The notes beneath the pieces were generated by a model. That model was not told the DNA's origin, made no database searches, and was given only the letters and a program-made list of their open reading frames with translations. A stretch of 64,000 nt of DNA from Poa pratensis (lineage: Eukaryota > Streptophyta > Magnoliopsida > Poales > Poaceae): contig CAMZMU010000107.1 of the NCBI GenBank assembly GCA_947311845.1, forward strand, positions 20,888,359-20,952,358, in the 5' to 3' direction. Both the position numbers and the translations under genes were made by a program. Shown here piece by piece: positions 45,825 to 57,764 of this stretch (the first letter of the stretch is position 1; each line of letters begins with the position of its first letter).

Positions 45825-48039
45825 TCATATCTGAAGGGCATCAGCAATGGAGCTAGCAAGGCTCAAGACCTCAAATGGAGGTTGTTGGTTGATGGCTTTA
45901 ACTGTTTGAGGGCATGAATCCGTGATCCAGAAGTAAGCAAACTGGTCACCTGGCCCAGCTGCAACCAAGAGAAAGTGATGAGCAACTGGAAGTTAAAAAG
46001 ATAAAGGAGACCTACGAGGGGTCAAACCCGCTGGCCTGGAATGCAAGACAAGCATCCCTACTACTGAGCTAGCGCTCAATTCTCAGAAAAATGGATGTTT
46101 GAATAGCTGAAAATGGGAACAAGCAGAAACCACCAATTACCAGAATTAGCGTTACTGAAGCGCTCATATGACTGATTGGGGAACACTGCATGAGTCACAT
46201 AGGCACTAACTTTTGCAGCACCATGAGCAGACAGAACTTTCTGCAAAACACAATTGGACAGAAAAGAAATATTGATGAAAAAGCAACAGAAGTGTATGTG
46301 CAGGCAGAAGTCCATAGAATGCATTTGTAAAGCGCTTGAAGTATGTATTTGTCTGAACATTGAGAGAAGGTGAATACTCCCTCTGATCCTTGTTATAAGG
46401 TGTATAAGTTTCTGAAAAAGTCAAACTTGACTATCTTCGACAACGATTCTAGGAAAACCTATCAACATCTAAAATCAAGAAAATAGTATATGAAAATTTA
46501 TTTCAAAATAAATCTAATGGTAATGATTTGGTATGGCAAATGCTAATATTATTTTCTATAAGCTTGGTCAAAGTTGGTCAATTTTGACTTTTTCAGAAAC
46601 TAATACACCTTATATTCTTATAATAAGAAATGGAGGGAGTATGTTACACCAAGAGCACCCACAGTGTAAATATTCATATCCCACTGACTCTTGTTAGAAC
46701 CAGGTTCCACAAGGGAATGAAACTAAACTTCTACCCTTTACATGAATGAGCATGCTGACAATACTGTCAAATGTGGATGCTCAAATGAACTTGTGGAAGT
46801 CATTACTTCAAATAATATAGCTAGAGAAAACTGATGGCACAAAACTGTAACCATCTGACATCTTCACAGAACGGCAGATGATTCAATTCACGTTGAGACT
46901 GAATTAAGAAAATCCAGATAAATATTATGTCACAGAAGCACTCAATTTCAGTATCACAGCAGAGCAGCCAAACAGGTATTGGCTTGATATGTGGATACCT
47001 GGCATTCTCTAAGAGTTCCCCCAGACTGCACTAAATCATCAACAATGACGACATGTCGCCCTTCAGGATTTCCTTCTTTAATCCGAACTATCCTCTTGTC
47101 ACCTTCACGAACCTTTGCACAAACAACCTGCATAGTCAAACGGCTTCATCATAAATAGTCTTTCAGCCTGAAAACTTAAAATTGGGCAGATCCCCCTTTG
47201 TAACACAAACAGAAACGAGCATGAACTATACATGTGGAAAGTTGACCAATGACTTGTGGAATCTCTTCCACGCCCCATCATCTGGGAAGGCAATGGTGAT
47301 CTGCAGGCAACGCACAATGAGTCAGAGAAGCAGCAGCAGCAGCAACAAGGATTCAAGATACAATTGAAATCAGCATACATTGTATGCGTCTGGGAGCTGG
47401 CTGAGGCGCTGCAGCAGCAGCGGGATCCCGGTCTCGAAGCAGGGCAGGACCTCGTCCCCGAAGTAGAACCTCTCCTGGAGCGCGTGGATGTCGTAGATGA
47501 CGACGCTGGTGGGCCCCCCGCGCGACTTTGGGATCATGGAGAGGATCCTGGCGAGCGTGAAGGCGGTGGCGACGTCGCCCTCCTCCTCGACGCGCTCGAA
47601 GGTGCCCGTGGGGAAGAAGGGCAGCACGAGCGTGAAGGAGGCGATGAAGAGCTTGGGCAGCGCGAAGATGACGGAGATCTGCTCGAAGATGACGGCCGGG
47701 GAGCTGAAGGAGGCCAGGAAGGCCACGTGCTGCCCCGGATGTCGTGCGCGTTGTTGATGAACAGGTTCGGGAACCCGTCGGGGAAGTTCCTGGCGTTGGA
47801 GGAATCAGACAAACAGCTTCGCAAAATCGACCGTGCGAGAGGGAGGAGGAGGAGGGAAGAGGAGGGAGATGGGGTGGCGCGTACCTCCAGTTGATGGACT
47901 GGAGCTCGATGGCGTCGGAGGCGGCGGCGACCTTGAGGGCGAGCTCCTCGCACTCGGCGCAGTAAAAGAGGTTTATCTGCTTCTTCACCTTGTGCCTCGG
48001 GGTGACGGCGACGGCGGCGGCGGCGGAGGCAGCCTCCAT
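45825..48039 (-). CDS. PRS4: ribose-phosphate pyrophosphokinase 4
   Basis: Makes PRPP from ribose 5-phosphate and ATP for purine, pyrimidine, His and Trp synthesis; this plant class lacks a transit peptide and is cytosolic. Six exons, all GT-AG: 47885-48039, 47379-47789, 47232-47300, 46999-47127, 46141-46240 and 45825-45958. The start [10 protein letters not shown] leads to [19 protein letters not shown]; later blocks are [29 protein letters not shown] (read with T), [14 protein letters not shown], the PRPP-binding loop [15 protein letters not shown] and [12 protein letters not shown]. The end is SSIADALQI. One base is missing near 47735 in a run of Gs (minus strand) between NNAHDIRG and HVAFLASF, which splits the frame; since the enzyme is essential and everything else is perfect, I read this as an assembly error. 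Intron 4 carries a Stowaway, intron 5 a tRNA-like sequence. Confidence 0.93.
46015..46080 (-). other. tRNA-like sequence in PRS4 intron 5
   Basis: Minus strand: TAGCTCAGTAGTAGG resembles a pol III A box, then CTTGTCTTGCATTCCAGG an anticodon-arm-like part, and GGGTTTGACCCC a B box. No acceptor stem pairs, and the anticodon stem is imperfect. Probably a decayed tRNA (organellar or tRNA-Ala-like) or the head of an old SINE. Confidence 0.45.
46377..46639. mobile_element. Stowaway-like MITE in PRS4 intron
   Basis: Begins CTCCCTCTGATCCTTG and ends ...AAATGGAGGGAG between TA pairs at 46375-46376 and 46640-46641. Longer inverted arms are visible inside (taaggtgtataagtttctga against tcagaaactaatacacctta). 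Length is 263 bp. Confidence 0.85.
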
Positions 48040-49261
48040 CTCGTCGCGGCAAGCGGCGGCGGGTGCGGGGACAGGGGAGCGGCGCGAGAGGGGACCGGAA
48101 AAGAACGGCGTAGGAAGCGGGCGCGGTGACGGGGTAGGTGTCGCGGCGACGCAGGTCAGCGAGTATCGATTCGATAACCCGCCCCTGTTTTCCTTTCCAA
48201 CTCGGGCCCTAAACCCTAGACCCCCGGCCGCCGCGCTACAGAGCGAAACCGTGTTTCCGTCTTGATTGGCTTTGGGTTTAGGGAGGGTAGGCCAGCCAAT
48301 CTGGCCAATTGGGGAAGAAGATAGCGAATGCGATTTTTATGGATAAAATTGTTTGCATATTTATGGACACATAAGATTGTTTGGTTTTGAGGCAGCATGG
48401 TTCGGCATGGACCGCGCCGCCGCCAGGACGGCGACCGTGTGAACCACGCAGCCACCGTAGTCGACGTCTCTTTCTCGCCAGGAGCACTTTGTGGGGGTTG
48501 ATTACCACAAATATCATGCGAAATGGCTAAATTTCCGCATGCATCTTGAGGAAATACCGGCCTTCCAAACGAGGCCACTCCGTTCCAAACTTCTCTATAT
48601 TTAACCATGTCTATACAAACATGTGCTAATATCTACAATATCGAATGTATATAGTCTGAAAATATATTTTATGGTGAATCTAATGACCACAAGCTTGTTG
48701 ATACATTTTTCTATAGATTTTATCAAACTTAAAAGTGTTTGACCTGGGACCAAACTAAACTTTAAGTAATTTGGAAGCGATGGAGTATTCCAACGAACTA
48801 AAACTGAAAAGGAACCTGAAGAATGAACATAAACTTTAAATACATTTGGTATAAGAGCTGCCAGCCTAATCAAATACAAGTTTAAAGAAACAACGTGATC
48901 AATGAAAAGCATAAAGGAACCTGAAGAATGAACATAAACCTCTACTGAGAGACATGGGGCTCGTTTATTCCCCACTTGCCTGGTGGGACGCTAATTTACA
49001 TACAGCAGAAGCCCGTACGTCATGTGTATATGTAACAACTATCCTTGGGCCAAAAAATCAATGGAGTATAATCACAACTTACAGGCATGTGCGGCCAATC
49101 CAAATCGTCTATAAAAAACAAAACAAGGCCAAAACTGTAGCATCGTACCGATCTCCAACAGCATTTTGCTTCATGAAGGTGAAACTGAATCAATGATGGA
49201 CTTCTCCTCTAGCCAAGCTGAAGGGCACACATGAGAGCGGACAACCTAGTTTCTGAAAAAA
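48040..49261. other. PRS4 promoter side and TRAPPC11 3' flank
   Basis: GC-rich 5' UTR/promoter of PRS4 up to about 48250, then AT-rich sequence. A degenerate Stowaway-like pair (CTCCGTTCCAAAC near 48576 and its inverse ending at about 48784) may mark an old MITE. A 27-nt block (aggaacctgaagaatgaacataaac) occurs twice, near 48810 and 48915. No gene. Confidence 0.5.
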
Positions 49262-52200
49262 CTAGCTCACGCATTCATCGGGTATCGAATGGCTCTTTTC
49301 CAGGTTGAATTTAGGCTCGCTGGGGTATACAAAGACGGTGGTTGCTGCCGTTGGAGGAGTCAATGCAGCAGAGTACCTCACTGAAGTTACTGTTATCTTT
49401 GGCAGCTGCTGAGAGCCGGAGCCAAGCGGCACAAGCTTATGGCTAACTGTGTGCTTGATTTTCGGCAGAATGAATGCAGCATGGTTGTGTGCCCCAGAGA
49501 AAACAAAGTTGTGGGAATCGACAGAGAGTACTTGATTTCCTGGAGTAAGGATGTCGAGTTGTGGATCTTCACATAGAAAGTGAACGGCACCCCAAGGATG
49601 GCGTAGGGAGGGCACTCAATGCTCACAACGAGCGGCGGCTCCTCGATATGAACCTCAGGTAATCTTTGTTTCATTATAACACGGCTATCTTGATTGTCTC
49701 CAAGGCATAAATCTCTTGACCAGTTCAGGGAAAGTTCACCTAAATTAAAGTCTGGATTGCTAGCCCGTGGATTGACTGAAAATATTGCTTTGTACTCTGC
49801 ACTAGGAGCAACAACTGTGTATTCATCAGATATTCCACTGATCTGTTCCACTGCGCAGAGCTGCTTGGCGTCATCATCAGATTCAATGGCCATCGAGTGC
49901 AAACGCAAAGGCACCTCGGTGCAATTTCTAGCACTCACAATAAGCATATTGGACTCGTTCATAGCAAGTGAATCCTTTTTATCATCGCCACTTGACGATT
50001 TGATCCTAGATAGCAACAAGGGTTCTCGCCTATATGGTTTCAAGAACTGGTGACGGACTATCATGGGGATCTTCCCTTCAACTTGCAAGCTTCTGTGCAC
50101 GTTAAGTCTGTGCAGCGATGCATCTTCACTTGAATCTAGGGAATAGCCAAGTGAAACATAGAGCATGACTGACTTTGCTCCATGCCATTTAATTTCCAAT
50201 TTGCAGGACCAGGAATCACCCGTGACTAACGTGGGAACTGATACGACGCCAAATGAGTACTGGATTTTTTTTATGTTATCAACGTCTTCCTTTGACACTT
50301 CATCCCCAGTTACAGTTGAGACACCAAGAAGTTCAACGTGTTGACTTTCAGATTCTTCTGCTTCCCTTGGACTCATCAAAAGACCACCGCCTTTGGCATC
50401 AACGAGGTTAACTTTCAGCTCACCAGAATGAACTGAGTGCCCTTTTGACAATATGGTCACTGGGACAACAAATAACTCCCCAACAAGAGCAGGGCCATTA
50501 GAATCTAAGATAAGGTCGACTTGAGTGTCCGGCTCTTCGACTTGCATCAGTTTCTGCCCGGCAAAGGCCAGCGCAGCATCCTTTGTAGGCAATGCCTCCA
50601 GTTGGTCCTCAAATTTCCACAAAGGAGAGACATCCATTGAAGCAGGACTTTCAGCTTGGCAGGAAACCACAAGGCGTTTATTTAATATTGCCTTTACCGA
50701 CAAACATTCCAGCTTACCACTCTGCCCTGCAGAAAGTACTCATAGTATTACTTTAATGATAGGACTTGTGGTAGTAAAAAGAATGTAAGCATCAACAAAC
50801 GGACAGAAAAGCTTGATAACCCCATATCAAGAAGAAAATAGACAGACATAAATTATGAAAAGTAAACAGGTCGAATATAAATAAGCTACAGATATAGTTT
50901 CAACTGTCAAGTATGGCTCTGCTCTTTATATCACCTTTTTTTGTGGGGTGCTCTTTATATCACATAATCATGAAAAAACCTTTTTTCTGCCACAACCAGA
51001 CAATCAGCACCCACAATTGTGTGGGTACTTCTACCGAAATTAATAGAGTTTCCTCCACAAATTTAACTATCTTTATATTAATATTTTGTGTTGCTCTTAC
51101 TTGGTTTACTTTCCAAGCTAGTAATTCAAGTGCTTATTAAAAGTCCATGTCAATGATATCCTTGTGGAGCCTGTTAAATGATGTATCGCAACTGTAATAG
51201 CTTCACCATATAATAAATGGTTTAGGTTATTTTCCTTATCGTTCCCCCTTTTCTCATGAACAATAGGACAACTTTTTTCTTCTCTAACTGATATGTCGCA
51301 TCAGTGCATCCAATTTCAGCAGCTGTTTCTGTATATTATAGGATAGTAATCTGGCAAATAACTTCAACCCTACATATCATGTGTGAACATCTAATGAAAC
51401 AAAGAGCACATAACTACTAAGAGATTACCTGATTTAACTTCATGCGTCAACCGCATCCATTTATTGCTGAACAGTGTAAGAGAAGTAGAATGAACAATTT
51501 GGCCATGAACATGTGAATTCAGCATAGATGAATCTTCCTGTGCACTAACCATGACAAAGTTACAGTCAGATTGGTTAAACTGAACCTCCAATCGATCAAT
51601 CGTAATTGGAGAAGGAAGATGAGACAACAATGACACGCTGACAGACAGAGGTGAGCCAGGCTTTACAGATTGATCATGAAAAGCAACAGATGCAACAAGC
51701 ACTATTCTTAGAGGACTTATTTGATCGATGACAAGGTGAGTGGATTCTTCTGTCAATTCAAGATTAAATTCATCATCAATAACTTCAGGTGTATGTTTCC
51801 CTTCGAGAATATTAACAATTTGTTGCTGTATTTCCTCTCTCCTGGAAATGGTAGGCCAACCTGCTGGTCCACACTTGCTTTTATTTTCAGAGTAGCCCTG
51901 TACGTTGTCAGAGAATACTGGTAATGCCGCCATCTCTAGTGAGTAGCTGATAAAATTCATCAGAGAATTAAGTTTCTTTGAGCATTCTCTCAAGTAACCC
52001 AGGATCTCCCACAACAAAGTAGTCCAGCCCTCTTGACGGTATAGACCAGCGACACCATCAAAAAGTTGTTTTGCGTTACTAAATTCCCCAGCTGCATAAT
52101 ATTCTATAGCCATTCCAGCACTACAGGAAGAAGCCATTCTAGTAGCACCTAGACTCAGAAATGATTCATAAGCTTTTCTGAACAATGCAATTATCTCGTA

Positions 52201-54889
52201 CGAATCTTGAAACCTTTCAGCTTCTGACAAAGCATAACTGGTGTATTCTGTGTCAGAAAGGCTGCAACCATAGTGTGAGGTGTAACTGTGTAAGTATTCA
52301 TATTAAATTTGTGTTGTCAACTAAAAACAAGCATAAAGAGAACTTACGGAAGCACAGAAACAGTATCTCCTTGCTCAAACAAGCGGACATATTGGCCAAC
52401 ATACACAGAAGACATTATTGAGTCAGGTATTTCATTATCTCCGGTAAGGTTTGCCCTTGACGAGGGGCACTCTAAAGCACACCTCTTCTCTCTCAAGTAA
52501 TTTGCCGCTAACTGCCAGAAGGGAATGTATAATTTAACTACAAGTGTGATCCAGTAAAGTAAATGTGGCTCTCTGTTGCAGTGCTGTATAGAAAAGATTT
52601 AGACTGGACCTGGTAGTAGTAAGCTGGCTGAAATTCCCACTCGGTCAATGCATTGTCAGCAGTTCCGAACCGAAGAGATAATGTGTCTGGAACAGTTGTT
52701 GATGTTGTCTCTATTAGCTCACCAAAGACAAGGAACTGCCTGCTAAACCATTCCCAATGAAGAAAAGCAACTTCTGGTGATCCAACAACACGCTCAAAGC
52801 TTCGAATATGTTTACGGAACCATGTGATTGCTTCTACAACTTTCCCACTATGAAGTAGCAATGTTGATATCTTAAAATGAAATTGATCAGTGACTGCTTT
52901 AATCTCAACTAGGCGTTGGGCTGGAGGCAACCTTGTAGAAGTCCCAATCATCTAAATATGAGCACATTGTCAATGGATAGTGCTCAAATGAATGTAAATG
53001 GTTTAAGCAATGGTGACAAATCAGCCAAAGAGTAATGAATTTAGAACAAATGGGGAGGGTGGAAAGAGCTGTTGCTTGGACAACTTTATATTGTGAGATG
53101 CTTGCATAGACTCCTTTGTTAGTATGAAGGCTGTTAGTACTAGTGAAGCAAATGATTGATCCATCATATCATCCGAAGGAACGGAAAATACCAAAAAGTT
53201 CAAACTGACAGCTAATAACAATGATTCAATTGGCATTGACGTAATAAGAATATTTCGTCCATTGAGGAGGATTCACGTTCTCAAATAACATTTGCTCAAT
53301 GATGCTTATCTTCATATATGGAGCACTAAAACATGATGACCGAACAAACAACAGCCATAATTCCTTTCCTTTTTTACTTCTAACAAAATTTAGCATGCCA
53401 TTAATTTACTTAAGTACGACTTTGACAAGGTTATGCCAGTTAAGGCATAGGACTGTTGATCACACCTCACGTAAAACACGAACTCCTTCCTCGTAGAACT
53501 TCTGTGCTTCTGGCCAATCCCGCCTAAACTCCGCATAAACAGCAACCTGGTGTAAGAAATCCACAATAATGTAAATGTGAGGTGGAAAAAATCGTTCACA
53601 TGTTCTGATGAAGTAGTAGTCAAGCGGGTGTAAGTAATAAACTTTGTTTACAACACTTCTACACCGGTATTAAGAAAATAGCACTAGAATGGATGATACA
53701 GAGATTCTTGCCTTGAAGCAGTAGCGGACACTCAGCTCGACTGAAGAGAAGTTCCTCTTCTCAATGCGGGTTTTAATCCTTCGCCCTTCCTCCTTGTAGT
53801 ACGCGGAACATAACTCCGCAAAAATAGTCCTCAATCTGTCAATATGGTTAGAACATCGTATTAACGATGAGACGTGCCTTCGAGGAAATTATTATAAAAA
53901 ACTGGTACAAACTTTTTTTTACACACAAAAAATGTAAAGGTGAAATAACAGAGAGCAAAAGGTTTGAGAAACAAACTTAAGGAGAGATTTGTTCCGTTCT
54001 GTTTCATCACTCTCAACCAGCACAATCAAGTGTTTAGAATCAATCTCAGCGCGTTTTCTCAGGGCAACTACAACTTCTTCGCCCAGCTCATCTGCAGGAC
54101 ATAATTGAGTATTTTCTTAAAACCGTTATCCTAATTGGCATGCCACTGCTGTGTGTGTGGACAAAGATTGGTAGGAGGTTTGAATCATCACAAGTGGTAT
54201 AGGGCACAAGCCCTGCACAGAGTCTTCTGACTAATGGTCGACAGATAAAAGAGATCACTAGGGGTGGTCAAGCCTGCACTTACCACCAGCTTGAGCCTGT
54301 ACAAGGATCACCACCAATTTACTATATCTTCCCTGAATTATAGACCTGCGCAAACAAAAGAACATCATTTGGCATTTGTAAAATCAACATGGACTACACA
54401 TGCTAACTGTTACAGGGCGTTCCGAAAGCATCTTAATCCCCACAAGATGAAAAGGTTGCCCATTCGCATTCTAACACTGATAACTATAGCTGTGATACTG
54501 CAGATGCCGATTTGGGATCAATGCAAAGGATGAAGGGGATGTACTTGAGGTTCTCGAGATCGGAGCAGGCCTGGAGCCACTGGGCGGGGTCACCGAGACC
54601 TGATCGGCCCGGAACATCGCGGCGACGACGGCGGGCACCCGGTTCGGTGCTTGAGGAGCCAATCCTTCTTGAGAATCCCCGTGGGAGCCTGCGGCGGGGC
54701 CAGCGGGTCACGGTTCCTGGCGGTGCGGGACAGGACGCTGGTCTTGGAGAAGTCCGGGAGGGCCAGCGTGTTCATGGGCGGCTGCAGGGAGCTGAGCGCC
54801 GACGAGATCGAGGCGTGCATCTCCTGGCACCCCACGATGGATACCAGCGACACCGGCGGCGTCCGCAGCTCCTCCGGGTAGTCCTCCAT
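49262..54889 (-). CDS. TRAPPC11: TRAPP complex subunit 11 (foie gras homologue)
   Basis: Subunit of the TRAPPIII-type vesicle tethering complex, acting in ER-Golgi and trans-Golgi traffic. Nine exons: 54545-54889, 54284-54345, 53977-54091, 53712-53835, 53466-53546, 52610-52951, 52348-52511, 51429-52261 and 49262-50726. They total about 1177 residues, the usual plant length, with phases that all match. Blocks: [29 protein letters not shown], the foie gras domain ([58 protein letters not shown]) and the C-terminal Ig-like half ([27 protein letters not shown]). Three single-base losses break the frame: two in exon 1 (near 54646 and 54599) and one in exon 9 (near 49536), each in a G or C run or pair. 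The intron after exon 4 uses a GC donor (AAG/gcaaga). Probably functional. Confidence 0.93.
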
Positions 54890-55176
54890 GGCCGCCCACC
54901 CGCGGCCGCGGCGAGGCTACCGGGGCAAAAGTCTGTGGTCTCGGAGCCGCGCGCTTGCGACGGTCGTCGCGGCGGTGGTAGTGGTGGCCGAGGGGGACGC
55001 GAGCTCGGATCTGTGATGGCTGTTCGGTTCGTTTGGAGGAACGAGGACGAGGAGGACGCGGAAGTAACAGTGATACATGTGCCGGTTTGTCTAGTGTAAT
55101 AGCGACCATAGTTTGTGTCTTTTTGTAAAGTTTAGAGGACATTTGTATAGGTTTTTAGCAGAAACTAGTTGAATTT

Positions 55177-55199
55177 GGCGTGGCGTGACACGCCACGCC
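55177..55199. other. perfect 23-bp palindrome
   Basis: Arms GGCGTGGCGTG and CACGCCACGCC around one base, GC-rich within AT-rich DNA, about 290 bp upstream of the TRAPPC11 start codon. Could be a hairpin end of a small transposon or a protein-binding site; nothing decides. Confidence 0.5.
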
Positions 55200-57240
55200 C
55201 TTAGTTAGATTTTTTTTGCATTATTAGTGGATATTTTGTGAGTGTAAATTGTTTTTTTTGTTTTGGTTGTGTAATATATTTTGTGGATAGAAACGGCGAC
55301 GTTGTTTGTATAATGCGTTTATTTTTGCAGGCAATGTGACCTATAGCAAAAAAGCAAAAGTTTTTTTGTAATATTGCCATTAGCTCATTTGCGGGATGTT
55401 CATATTTACCACTGCAGACATTGTAGTCTATTAACCTAAAGGCTCTTTATGTGTGATTATAGTATGAGTGATAAAACGCAATAAAAATATTAAAGTACTA
55501 AAAAATAGCAGTTAGCTAAACGTTCTATTACATTTTGGAATAATTCAAGCTGTAGAATAAATATTACAACTTGTTGAGTTATTGTGAAGACAAACCAATC
55601 GTTTTACTGGTTGAACACAAATTCCAATGTTTTTTTTACAAATGTAGCACAGCGAACTGAAATTTAAAAAGGGAATTTATAATTGTTTTGTAAACTAAAA
55701 TGTCTTGCATTTATCTTTCTTGTTTTTGATCATTATCCGAATGTTTTTTTACTGTGAAGCAAAAGAAAAGCAAAAAATAAAAGAAAGTAAATAGAAAGAT
55801 TTAATTTCAATGTTTTTTTACAACTCTATTACAGCAAACTGAAATTCAAAAAGGGGAATTATAGTTGTTTTGTAAGTTAAAATGTCCTGCAATTATTTCT
55901 CTTGACGTGATCATTATTCCAATTTTGTTTTACTGCAAAGCAAAAGAAAAGCAAAAAAAACAAAAGTAAACAAATACAAAGATGGGGTTAAACAGAGGTG
56001 AGATATCATTTTTACAAATTTATATTTGATATTGTAGTTCTTTTAGTTAAACAGGAATGACGACTGTTGTGAAAGGAAGTGGCCTTACGTATGATGAGAT
56101 CTCGAATATAGCTCTTTTCTTTGTAATCTAAAAAATATACTGTTTACTGATACAAAAAATCATTACCATTTGTTATAATAAGTGAAGCGTAACTAAACTG
56201 AGCGACTCAGCAAAACTTTCTGTTCAAAATTTAAGTAGGACAAATCAGAGGGAAATTCTGTATACGTTAAGGTTCAATGGTACTGCGAAATATTGAAATC
56301 AGTCGGAATGTCGTTTAGGGTATTTGTATGTACTTAGTGGTTTGGAATGTTCAAACATGATTGTGTTTTGGAATAAATATTTAATTTAGTTCCATAAATT
56401 GGAGTGGCCAAATATGGTTGTAAGTTATCACAAATATTTATCTTAACTCCATAATTTGAGGAAATGCATTGTATGAGAATTTGATAAATTTGAGTCTAAA
56501 ATTGGAGGAAATGAATTTGTATTTTCTTCAAATATTTAGTAAATGATGAGTTCTGAAAATTCAAATGCATAATTAGAGAGAGTTAAGCTATATTGTATCC
56601 GAATATGTCAACTAAATTGAAATGATCAAGTATGGCTGTATGTTGGCAGCTTTGGAATAAATATTTAATTTAGTTCCATAAATTGGAGTGGCCAAATATG
56701 GTTGTAATTTGTCACAAATATTTATCTAACTCCATAATTTGAGGAAATGCATTGTATGAAAATTTGGTAACTCAATCTAAAGTTAGAGGAAATGAATTTG
56801 TTTTTTCTTTAAATATTTAGTAAATCATGCGTGTTGAAAATGCAAATGCATAATTAGAGAGAGTTCTACCGCAATTGGATTTAGTCGGAAATATTATACA
56901 CAGAAGTTTAGATAAATGCTGAAAGTTCCTACTGGCCTAAACTACAAACATATGTCATTTTAAATGTAAGCATCACAAGCACATGAGGTAATTTGTACCG
57001 AAAGGTACTGCTATCGGTTTTCCAAAATAATTGGACTCATATTTTCTAGATTAGCACAATTCAAACTGAAAATCAAATATTGTTGCCTAAACTACAAACA
57101 TATGTCATTTTAAATGTAAGCATCACAAGCACATGAGGTAAATTTGTACAGAAAGGTACTGCTATCGGTTTTCCAAAATAATTGGACTCATATTTTCTAG
57201 ATTAGCACAATTCAAACTGAAAATCAAATATTGTTTTGGA
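55200..57240. repeat. AT-rich region with three tandem duplications
   Basis: No gene. Three adjacent local duplications: about 175 bp (55621-55797 and 55808-55981, diverged), about 217 bp (56367-56584 and 56651-56865, with a 66-bp spacer, slightly diverged) and 150 bp (56935-57084 and 57085-57235, nearly identical). The series differs in age, judged by similarity. The region ends near 57600, where the sequence becomes GC-rich. Confidence 0.85.
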
Positions 57241-57764
57241 GCAGTGGCGGTTTCAGTAATTATGAAGGTCACACAAATTAACATTTTTCAGATATGCAAG
57301 TTGGACATGTCTGCAAACATAGTAATCCACCACCTGATTTTTGATGTGGGCAAATTGTAATAGTTTGAGCAAATGAATTTGGATTTTCGTCAAATATTCA
57401 CCGAATTTAAACATACAAATTTGTTTATTTTTGTAGCACAAGTAGTTAGCATTTATTTTATTGACCATTTTGATATATTTTGCATATTTTTTGGATGGAT
57501 GGATTCGAAGTTTTTGTTGTTTGGACGTTTTTTATTTTTCTGGGAATTGCTTAAATGGATTTTAATATTTTATGTGTTTTTTTTTTTAGGGGAAAAGAAA
57601 ACGGGCTGACAGCCGGGCCCACGTTGGCGTCAGGGGCTCACGCTGGCGTCAATGGCCGAGCTCCGCCCACGGCGACGCCCACGCCGGCGGCGCATCCGCG
57701 CCAGGTGAGACGCGCGTCGACGCGAGTGCGCGCGTGGGCGTGCGAGACGCGCCGTTGGCTACAT
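57241..57764. other. AT-rich to GC-rich transition, no gene
   Basis: AT-rich up to about 57590, then GC-rich (CpG-dense) to the insertion site of the next element. The GC-rich part continues beyond that element at 61210. An open plus-strand frame at 57555-57887 crosses the insertion point, so it is not a gene. Confidence 0.5.

Noticed and set aside
47256..47894. A 212-codon plus-strand frame over PRS4 exons
   Set aside because: It crosses exon-intron borders of PRS4 and is rich in acidic residues only because of the antisense GC-rich code.
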